Shown here one piece after another: positions 6,287-12,965 of a DNA stretch of 15,933 nt. This DNA is from Gemmatimonadota bacterium (GTDB taxonomy: Bacteria; Gemmatimonadota; Gemmatimonadetes; Longimicrobiales; Gaopeijiaceae): contig JAUQOX010000039.1 in NCBI GenBank assembly GCA_030550695.1, positions 1 through 15,933 of the forward strand. Direction: 5' to 3'. Every line of letters begins with the position of its first letter. The first letter of the stretch is position 1. The position numbers and the translations under genes are program-made. Below the pieces are notes generated by a model. The model was given only the letters and a program-made list of their open reading frames with translations, had not been told where the DNA came from and ran no database searches.

Positions 6287-9166
6287 ATGCTCCATGTCGC
6301 TGCGCCCCACGCCCTACGCCCAAGGCCAGGCTGCCGCCCCTGTCGGGAAACGCCCCGCGGCGCGCCTCTGCCTTCGGGCGCTTTTGTGGTCCTCCTGTCC
6401 CTGGGTCTCGTCCTAGGCCCCTGGCCCTCGGCTTTCCACCCGCAGCCAGCCTACGGGCAAGTTCCCGACAGCGTGGTCCTTTCGGGTTGGCGCTGGCGCA
6501 GCATCGGCCCGGTGAACATGGGAGGTCGGGTGGTGGACATCGAGGCCGTGGAGAACGATTTCCGGCGGGTGTTTCTGGCCTCGGCCTCCGGGGGGGTGTT
6601 CCGCTCCGACAACGCCGGCACCACCTGGACCCCCATCTTCGACCACTATGGGGCCCTGTCCATCGGCGACATCGCCCTTTTCCAGCCCGACCCCGACATC
6701 GTGTGGGTGGGCACCGGCGAGGCCAACAATCGGAACAGCGTAGGTTGGGGTGACGGCATCTACAAGTCCACCGACGGCGGCCGCAGCTTCACCCGCATGG
6801 GGTTGGAGACTACCCACCAGATCGCCCGGGTGGTGACCCACCCCACGAACCCCGACATCGTCTACGTGGCGGCCATCGGACACCTCTGGGGATATTCCGG
6901 CGACCGCGGGCTCTTCAAGACCACCGACGGCGGCCGTACCTGGCAGAAGCTCACCCAGGGGCTCCCCGACGACGGACGGCACGGGGCCACGGATCTGGTC
7001 ATGGATCCCATGAACCCCGATATCCTCTACGTGGCCTTCTATCACCGCCTCCGGCAGCCCTGGCATTTTCACAGCGGCGGGCCCCTGGGGGGCATCTTCA
7101 AGTCCAGCGACGGAGGTCGGACCTGGCGGAAGCTCACCCGCGGCTTACCCGCAGGAGAGACGGGGCGTATCGGTCTCGCGGTGTCCCGGAGCCATCCCAA
7201 CATCGTCATGGCCATCGTGGAGGCAGAACGGACCGACGACCTTTCCCGTCCCGGAAGCGGAATCTACCGCTCTGAGGACGGGGGCGAGAGCTGGACCTAT
7301 ATCAACACCTACAACAACCGGCCCTTCTACTACAGCCAGATCCGCATCAACCCCCTCGACCCTCGACGGGTCTATGTTCTCACCACCCGCTTCATGGTCT
7401 CGGAAGACGGTGGCCGGACCCTTCGCAACGGCAGCGAAGACGAGGAGATCCACGGGGACTTCCACGCCATGTGGCTGGATCCCGCGCATGCCGACCGGTA
7501 TTACATCGGCATGGACAAAGGGGCAGCCCTCACCCACGATCACGGGCGGGCCTTCATCCTCTTCGACAATCTGGCGATTGCCCAGTACTACCGCCTCGGC
7601 GTGGACATGCGCGACCCCTACTACGTCTACGGAGGCCATCAGGACAACGGCACCTGGGGAGGGCCCAGCTTCAGTCGCGACGTCCGGGGGATCCTCAACG
7701 ACTCCAACTGGAAGCTCCACTGGGGCGACGGCCAAGACATCCAGATCGACCCCACGGATTGGCGAAAGATCTACACCAGCACCGAGAACGGGGGCTTTCG
7801 CCGCTACGACGGCCTGACCCGGCGGGCCGAAGGGGCTCGGCCCAACCGGAGGAACACGGTGAACTGGGACGCCGTGGTGGGGAACGACACCACCGCCTGG
7901 GCCGTGCGCTTCAACTGGTCGGCGCCCCTGGTCATGTCTCCCCACGATCCCGCCGTGGTGTATCTGGGTGGGAACTACCTGTTCCGGACCACCGACGGGG
8001 GAAGGAACTGGACCATCATCTCACCGGACCTTTCGCGGCGCGACCCCCAGAAGATCGTCACCGGCCGTAGCGGGGGCCTGACGCCGGACAACACGGGCGC
8101 CGAAACCCACGGCACCCTCACGACCATTTCCGAGTCCTTCGTGCAGCCCGGCGTCCTATGGGTGGGCACCGACGACGGGCTCATCCACGTCAGCCGCGAC
8201 GGCGGGCGCACCTGGACCAACGTACGGGGAGGAATCCGGGGGGTTCCCCCCACCACTTGGGTGGCCCGCATCGAGGCCTCCCACTTCCATCCGGGCACCG
8301 CCTATGTGGCCTTCGACGGGCACCGGGACGACGTCTTCACCCCGTGGATCTTCAAGACCACGGACTATGGAGCCACCTGGCAGAACATCACCTCCAACAT
8401 CCCGGACGGTCAGGTGGTCTACGTGGTCAGGGAAGATCTCCGCAACCCCGACCTTCTGTTCGCCGGCACCGAGTTTGCCCTCTTCACCACCCTGGACGGC
8501 GGCAAGACCTGGCACCGCTTCAACAACAACCTGCCCCACGTCAACATCCAGGACCTGGTCATCCACCCCCGGGAAATGGACCTCATCGCCGGCACCCACG
8601 GACGGGGGATCTGGATCCTGGACGACATCACCCCTCTGCAGCAGCTCACCCCGGAGGTCCGCTCCAAGGCCGGGCATCTGTTCCACCAAAAGACGGCCAC
8701 CCTCTGGGAGAATTTGAGCCGGGGGGGCCAGCGGGGGCATTTCTGGTGGGGAGGCGAGAACCCCCGCACGTTCCAGCCTGCGGGTAATCTGCCGAGAGCC
8801 CCCCACCGCAACGTGGCCGTCATCTCCTACTGGCTGGGCCGGCCCGCCCGGGGAGACGCCGTGCTGGAGATCAGCACCCTGGACGGGACCCAGACCCACC
8901 GGGCCGTGCTGGAGGGCGGCCCCGGGATCGGTCGCTACGAGTGGGATCTCACCTTCGGGCCGGCGCCGGCCGGGAGAGGTGGGGCCGGGAGGGGGGCCAC
9001 GGGGGGCGCGGCCGCCGAAGAGGGCTCGCCGAGCCCTCAGGTTCCCCCGGGCCAGCGGGCCGTGGCCGGCCCCGGAAGCTACCGGGTGACCCTCACGATT
9101 GGGGGGGAAACCTCCACGACCGTCCTCGTGGTGCGGGCCGATCCCTTGCTGGGAGGGGGGTGGTGA
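6287..9166 (+). CDS. Secreted Asp-box (BNR/sortilin-like) beta-propeller protein, paralog A
   Basis: The protein has about 959 residues from the ATG at 6287. It starts with an Arg-rich n-region, a hydrophobic core at about 31-46 (GAFVVLLSLGLVLG) and a likely signal peptidase site near AYGQ, so it is exported. About ten Asp-box motifs (S/T-x-D-x-G-x-x-W/F) follow, such as SDNAGTTW, TTDGGRTW, SEDGGESW, SRDGGRTW and TLDGGKTW, which mark blades of one or two seven-bladed-type propellers. VGTGEANNRNSVGWGDGIYKS and YGGHQDNGTWGG are typical of the sortilin/VPS10-like WD40/YVTN/BNR family. After residue 800 comes a Gly/Ala-rich low-complexity linker and a small beta domain ending in GSYRVTLTIGG. Genes of this type are often annotated as glycosyl hydrolase, but no sialidase or GH74 catalytic residues can be assigned, so activity is unknown. 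The second propeller gene on the opposite strand is a clear paralog. The start could be TTG 6215, giving 983 residues. Confidence 0.85.
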   Translation: MLHVAAPHALRPRPGCRPCRETPRGAPLPSGAFVVLLSLGLVLGPWPSAFHPQPAYGQVPDSVVLSGWRWRSIGPVNMGGRVVDIEAVENDFRRVFLASASGGVFRSDNAGTTWTPIFDHYGALSIGDIALFQPDPDIVWVGTGEANNRNSVGWGDGIYKSTDGGRSFTRMGLETTHQIARVVTHPTNPDIVYVAAIGHLWGYSGDRGLFKTTDGGRTWQKLTQGLPDDGRHGATDLVMDPMNPDILYVAFYHRLRQPWHFHSGGPLGGIFKSSDGGRTWRKLTRGLPAGETGRIGLAVSRSHPNIVMAIVEAERTDDLSRPGSGIYRSEDGGESWTYINTYNNRPFYYSQIRINPLDPRRVYVLTTRFMVSEDGGRTLRNGSEDEEIHGDFHAMWLDPAHADRYYIGMDKGAALTHDHGRAFILFDNLAIAQYYRLGVDMRDPYYVYGGHQDNGTWGGPSFSRDVRGILNDSNWKLHWGDGQDIQIDPTDWRKIYTSTENGGFRRYDGLTRRAEGARPNRRNTVNWDAVVGNDTTAWAVRFNWSAPLVMSPHDPAVVYLGGNYLFRTTDGGRNWTIISPDLSRRDPQKIVTGRSGGLTPDNTGAETHGTLTTISESFVQPGVLWVGTDDGLIHVSRDGGRTWTNVRGGIRGVPPTTWVARIEASHFHPGTAYVAFDGHRDDVFTPWIFKTTDYGATWQNITSNIPDGQVVYVVREDLRNPDLLFAGTEFALFTTLDGGKTWHRFNNNLPHVNIQDLVIHPREMDLIAGTHGRGIWILDDITPLQQLTPEVRSKAGHLFHQKTATLWENLSRGGQRGHFWWGGENPRTFQPAGNLPRAPHRNVAVISYWLGRPARGDAVLEISTLDGTQTHRAVLEGGPGIGRYEWDLTFGPAPAGRGGAGRGATGGAAAEEGSPSPQVPPGQRAVAGPGSYRVTLTIGGETSTTVLVVRADPLLGGGW

Positions 9167-9233
9167 GGGCCGGGGCCTGGGGCGCCGCCCTGCGGCTCGC
9201 CGGGCCAGGCAGGTGCCTCGGGGAGGGGGCAGG

Positions 9234-10367
9234 GTGATCTTCCCAGGCGCAGGCCCCCCGAAGGAGGAGGGCAATCGGGCCCTTTTCGAACAGCTCTTCG
9301 CCCAAGGCCGGATGCCCATCCGTAGGGCAGCTTGGTTCGACCGGGCGCCCCAGGGCCGCCCGGTCGGCTGGGACCGGGTGCGGGGGATGCTCTTGGGTCT
9401 GGCCATCGGGGATGCCTTGGGAAACACCTCAGAGGGGATGCTTCCATGGCAGCGGCGGGAGCGCTTCGGCGAGATCCGCCATTACCTGCCCAACCGGCAC
9501 GCTTCCTGGCAGGCCGTGGGACTCCCCTCCGACGATTCCCAGATGACCTTCTGGACCTTGGAGGTCCTTTTGGAGCGCGGTTTCCTGGACCTTCCTCGCC
9601 TGGCCGAGCGCTTCGCTGAAGGCCCCATTTTCGGGATCGGGTCCACGGTCTCGTCGTTCCTCGACCGTTACCGCAACAGTACCGACCTCTGGGATGCAGC
9701 CGTGCCCTCTGCGGGGAATGGGGCGCTTATGCGCATCGCTCCCGTACTCGTCCCCTACCTGACCTCCCCGTCGGCCAATCTCTGGTCCGATGCGGCTCTC
9801 CTGACGCGTCTGACCCACAACGATTCCATGGCGGTGGCTTCGTCGGTGGCCTTTGTGCACCTCCTTTGGCTTTGTCTGAGTACTCACGGCGTCCCGGATC
9901 GAAACTGGTGGCTGGCGGCGTTCCTCGAGCCCCTGGCGGAACTGGAAACCCGGGGCGGCTATTCTCGCCGGGACCCCGCGTTCGGCTCCTTCCGGGGCAG
10001 ACTCCAGGATTTCCTCAGGGAGGTCCTTCCCCGGTCGCTCCCGGCCGCCGGAAAAGAACCCGGGGAGCGATCCCCGGCCGAGGTTCTCGGCTATTCCGGG
10101 GCCTATCTCCTGGAAACCGTCCCTTGGGTACTCTTCCTCCTTTCCCGCTGGGGACACGATCCGGAGGAAGCCGTGGTCCGGGCCGTGAACGACACCAAGG
10201 ACAACGACACCATTGGGGCCCTGGTGGGAGCCGCGGTGGGGGCCCTCCACGGAGAGGGTGCCTTTCCGAGCCGTTGGAGGAAACACCTGATAGGCCGCAC
10301 GGGGCGGACCGACGACGGTCGGATCTTCTCCCTTCTGGCCCAGGCCGAGGCGCGTTGGGGATGGTAG
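9234..10367 (+). CDS. ADP-ribosylglycohydrolase (ARH/DraG family), divergent copy
   Basis: The family removes ADP-ribose from modified proteins or nucleic acids, or cleaves related ADP-ribosyl compounds, using two metal ions. From the GTG at 9234 (GGGAGG 7 bases upstream) the protein has 377 residues. Family signatures are MLLGLAIGDALG with GD at 59-60 and Glu 67, SDDSQM at 99-104 in the place of the usual TDDTxM, SAGNGALMRIAP at 159-170, a THNDS segment near 194, and DTKDNDTIGALVGAAVGALHG near 320-340 that provides the C-terminal metal-binding Asp residues. All acidic ligands appear to be kept, so it is likely active. It carries extra sequence between the middle and C-terminal motifs (about 215-290) compared with its neighbour. 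It begins 67 bases after propeller paralog A and overlaps the next ARH gene. An ATG at 9312 is an alternative start. The target is not known; no ADP-ribosyltransferase or nitrogenase gene is in view. Confidence 0.87.
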   Translation: MIFPGAGPPKEEGNRALFEQLFAQGRMPIRRAAWFDRAPQGRPVGWDRVRGMLLGLAIGDALGNTSEGMLPWQRRERFGEIRHYLPNRHASWQAVGLPSDDSQMTFWTLEVLLERGFLDLPRLAERFAEGPIFGIGSTVSSFLDRYRNSTDLWDAAVPSAGNGALMRIAPVLVPYLTSPSANLWSDAALLTRLTHNDSMAVASSVAFVHLLWLCLSTHGVPDRNWWLAAFLEPLAELETRGGYSRRDPAFGSFRGRLQDFLREVLPRSLPAAGKEPGERSPAEVLGYSGAYLLETVPWVLFLLSRWGHDPEEAVVRAVNDTKDNDTIGALVGAAVGALHGEGAFPSRWRKHLIGRTGRTDDGRIFSLLAQAEARWGW

Positions 10368-11308
10368 AGGACCTTCTTGTGGACCGGGCCGTCGGGTGCC
10401 TGGTGGGGCTCGCCGTAGGGGATGCCCTGGGAGCCGCGGTGGAGTTCTCCCCCCGGGGCGCGTTTCCTCCCGTGGAGGACATGAGGGGAGGGGGCCCCTT
10501 CGGCCTTCCCCCTGGCGCCTGGACGGACGACACCTCCATGGCCCTCTGCCTGGCCACGAGCCTTCTGGAGCGGGGAGGCTTCGACCCGAAGGACCAGATG
10601 GACCGCTATGTGCGGTGGTGGCGGGAGGGCTATTGGAGCTCCACCGGGGTGTGCTTCGACATCGGCATGACCACACGGGCGGCTCTGGCCCGTTACGAGG
10701 CCACGGGAGAGCCTTTTGCCGGCAGCGCCGATCCCTGGAGCGCCGGCAACGGTTGCCTCATGCGGCTTGCCCCCGTGCCCCTCTTCTTCTTCCCCGACAC
10801 GAAGGCGGCGGTACACTTCGGCGGCGAGAGCGCCCGAACCACCCACGGGACCGTCGAGTGTATAGCGGCCTGCCGATTGTTTGCGTCTATCCTTTGCCGT
10901 GCTCTGGCGGGCAAGTCCAAGGACGAGGTGCTTTCCTCACCCTTCCCGGAACTGACCTACCCCGGGGGAAGCCCCCTCCCCCCCACCGTCGCCGCCCTGG
11001 CCCAGGGAGCCTGGCGGAAGAAGAGCGAGGATGAGATCCGGGGCTCGGGCTACGTGGTGGAATCGTTGGAAGCGGCCCTTTGGTGCTTCCACCGTTCCAT
11101 CTCTTTCGAGGACGCCGTACTTCGGGCGGTGAACCTGGGGCAGGACGCGGACACCACCGGGGCCGTCACCGGCCAGATCGCCGGAGCCTATTACGGAGCC
11201 CGAGCCATCCCGCCCCGGTGGCGCAAGGCCCTCCACCTGGGCGACACCTTGGAAGGGCTGGCCCGGGCACTCATCGCCGCCAGGCCCCGGTGGACGGTGC
11301 AGGCCTAG
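10361..11308 (+). CDS. ADP-ribosylglycohydrolase (ARH/DraG family), canonical copy
   Basis: The 315-residue protein has the textbook ARH arrangement. VGCLVGLAVGDALGAAVEF at residues 11-29 carries GD and Glu 28, and AWTDDTSMAL at 53-62 is the N-terminal metal motif. SAGNGCLMRLAP lies at 127-138 and TTHGT at 160-164; NLGQDADTTGAVTGQIAGAYYG at 258-279 is the C-terminal metal motif. All five expected acidic or Thr ligand positions look intact, so hydrolase activity is expected; the substrate is not evident. The ATG at 10361 overlaps the upstream ARH gene by 7 bases, with no strong ribosome site, so translation is probably coupled to it. Sequence around 10860-10920 is a little less GC-rich than its surroundings. 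The gene ends 146 bases before the convergent peptidase gene. Confidence 0.93.
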   Translation: MVEDLLVDRAVGCLVGLAVGDALGAAVEFSPRGAFPPVEDMRGGGPFGLPPGAWTDDTSMALCLATSLLERGGFDPKDQMDRYVRWWREGYWSSTGVCFDIGMTTRAALARYEATGEPFAGSADPWSAGNGCLMRLAPVPLFFFPDTKAAVHFGGESARTTHGTVECIAACRLFASILCRALAGKSKDEVLSSPFPELTYPGGSPLPPTVAALAQGAWRKKSEDEIRGSGYVVESLEAALWCFHRSISFEDAVLRAVNLGQDADTTGAVTGQIAGAYYGARAIPPRWRKALHLGDTLEGLARALIAARPRWTVQA

Positions 11309-11454
11309 TCGTTCCGGTTTGCGCGTCGCACCGAATCAGGCCAGCCTCCCGATGGGGGAGGTGAGCCTCGTTCCCGTCCACCAGGCCGGGCATTCGGCGG
11401 CCCGGCGGGTCCGCCTCGGGAAGCGGGCAGGGCCGGTGCGTTCCCTCGATCCTC
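11309..11454. other. Convergent intergenic region between the ARH pair and the M24 peptidase gene
   Basis: These 146 bases separate two converging transcription units. The only structure seen is the hairpin listed separately. No small gene with a credible ribosome site was found here. Confidence 0.5.
11345..11361. terminator. Candidate bidirectional hairpin terminator
   Basis: CCTCCC (11345-11350) pairs with GGGAGG (11356-11361) across a 5-base loop, GATGG. It lies between the stops of two convergent genes, where a shared terminator would be useful. No T-run follows on either strand, so a Rho-independent role is doubtful. Confidence 0.3.
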
Positions 11455-12927
11455 CTACCGGATCAAGTGGAACGAGGGCGGATACCCCCGGACCATCCGA
11501 GCCCCTTCCGCCGTAAGGAGCATCTGGTCCTCGATCCCCAACGACACCTGGCTCCCTCCCCATTCGGCCACCGCTCCCCGTACCGAATACTCGATGGCGT
11601 AGACGGTATTGGGATGCAAAGGATGTTCCCCCGCAATGGGGACGAACTCCTGCTTGTCCGTCATCCCGATGACGCTCCCCGAACCATGGCCGTAGAAACC
11701 CACGGGATGCGAATAGAGGGTCAGGTTGATCCCTTCCGCCCGGGCCCGGGCCAGGGCCGACCGGAGCACCGCGTTCCCCGTGCGCCCTACCTTCATTTCC
11801 TCCAAAATGATGTCCTTGGCCCGCATGGCCTGTCGGTAAAGAGCCTGCAGACCTGCGGGCGGCTCCGTCTCTTCCGGCCGCAGCACGTAGGCATTGTGCT
11901 GCATGTCCGTGGCCAGTCCCAGGTACCGGATCCCCACGTCACAGTGGATGACGTCCCCCCGCCGGATGATGTTGTCGTTCCGGCCGTAGCGCTCCCAGTC
12001 CTCGGGGGATCGCTGGATGTCGATGGAAGGATGGAACCAGGTTTCCAAGCCCAGATCCAGGATCCGCTGACGGATCCACCAGCGGACCTCCTCGGTGGTG
12101 GTCACGTCGGGAACGATGACGGCGTTGTGGAAGAACTCCCGGATAAGGTCATGACCCATGGCCACCAGATGGTGATAGAGGCTCATCTCCTGGGGGCTCC
12201 GGGTCTCGTACCATCGCATGGCGATCTTCTCGCCGCAGACCAGCCGCCCTCGGTATTTCTCGTCCAGGGCCTGCTCCAGAAGATCCTTATGGAAAGCCGA
12301 AAGCCCGTTGCCGTGGGCAAACTCGTCCAATACGTCGTAATGCGGACAGTAGTTGATGGCGATCTTCTTGGGGTCGTACCTGCGGATGTAATCGGCCACC
12401 GCGGTGAACTGGCCCACCGCACCCCGCGACCGATCCGTGAAGATGGACTGGTACATGGGGCCCGCCGTGGAGGAGCCGTGCCAGTTGGCGGTGAGCTTCC
12501 GGAACCCCTCGGGGCCGTCGTGGAAGAGCAGGATGGAGAGCCGCCGGGCGCTCATGATGGGCTCCGGCACCAGGGTCATGTAGACGGGATCTTCGTCGTA
12601 CTCGAAGTTGATGACCAGCCAGAGGTCCACCCCCTCTTCCTTGAGGATGGTGGGCAGAATATGGTCCAACCTCCATGCAAGGATGTCGTTGTAGATACGC
12701 GCCCGCTCCCGCAAGGGGAGAACGGCCTTGAGGTCTCCCGTGGGGGCCCAAGACCATACCGGCCCCGAAAGGGGGGTGCCTTGCGCCTCCGCCGGTCGCG
12801 GCTGAAGGATCTCCGCGGCCGTCAGTACCGCCAGAAACAGAACTGAGACACACAGCCTATGGGCATACGCTGACAACCCCACAGCACGGGAGCCCTCGCC
12901 CTGGAGCCCGGCAATCCACCACTTCAT
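11455..12927 (-). CDS. Secreted M24B metallopeptidase (Xaa-Pro aminopeptidase-like)
   Basis: The 490-residue protein starts at the ATG at 12927, chosen because GAGGAGGG sits 7 bases upstream. A frame-compatible ATG at 12969, which overlaps the upstream gene's stop, would add 14 residues. A signal peptide is visible: Arg-containing n-region, core LCVSVLFLAVLTAA (25-38), cleavage likely after AEA near 48. An N-terminal creatinase-like domain (about 75-235) precedes the pita-bread catalytic domain. Lined up with E. coli PepP, the dimetal ligands are Asp 330 (HCDVG), Asp 341 (ATDMQ, same 11-residue spacing), His 407 (SHPVG), Glu 446 (AIEYS) and Glu 466 (GIEDQ), and His 414 (GHG) takes the place of the catalytic His. 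It should therefore be active, probably removing N-terminal residues before proline in the periplasm or outside the cell; specificity is inferred. It follows the second propeller gene on the same strand and is likely co-transcribed with it. Confidence 0.9.
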   Translation of the reverse strand: MKWWIAGLQGEGSRAVGLSAYAHRLCVSVLFLAVLTAAEILQPRPAEAQGTPLSGPVWSWAPTGDLKAVLPLRERARIYNDILAWRLDHILPTILKEEGVDLWLVINFEYDEDPVYMTLVPEPIMSARRLSILLFHDGPEGFRKLTANWHGSSTAGPMYQSIFTDRSRGAVGQFTAVADYIRRYDPKKIAINYCPHYDVLDEFAHGNGLSAFHKDLLEQALDEKYRGRLVCGEKIAMRWYETRSPQEMSLYHHLVAMGHDLIREFFHNAVIVPDVTTTEEVRWWIRQRILDLGLETWFHPSIDIQRSPEDWERYGRNDNIIRRGDVIHCDVGIRYLGLATDMQHNAYVLRPEETEPPAGLQALYRQAMRAKDIILEEMKVGRTGNAVLRSALARARAEGINLTLYSHPVGFYGHGSGSVIGMTDKQEFVPIAGEHPLHPNTVYAIEYSVRGAVAEWGGSQVSLGIEDQMLLTAEGARMVRGYPPSFHLIR

Positions 12928-12934
12928 GATCGTA

Positions 12935-12942
12935 CCCTCCTC
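12935..12942 (-). promoter_or_regulatory. Ribosome binding site deciding the M24 peptidase start
   Basis: On the minus strand this reads GAGGAGGG, with a 7-base spacer to the ATG at 12927. The alternative upstream ATG at 12969 has only AAGAAGGAA directly abutting it, which is a poor spacing. Confidence 0.6.
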
Positions 12943-12965
12943 GACGAATGTCGGCTCAAAGAACC

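Noticed and set aside
9147..9233. Possible frameshift in the G-run at the end of propeller paralog A
   Set aside because: Neither other frame downstream continues a propeller-like or C-terminal domain sequence, and the terminal beta domain looks complete.
9234..11308. ARH pair as part of a phage-defence island
   Set aside because: No nuclease, transferase toxin, integrase or other defence gene is in the window, and the neighbours are metabolic and exported proteins. The idea is possible but unsupported.
11467..12846. Long + strand frame opposite the M24 peptidase
   Set aside because: The minus-strand protein has all metal ligands and a signal peptide, so the + strand frame is a shadow.
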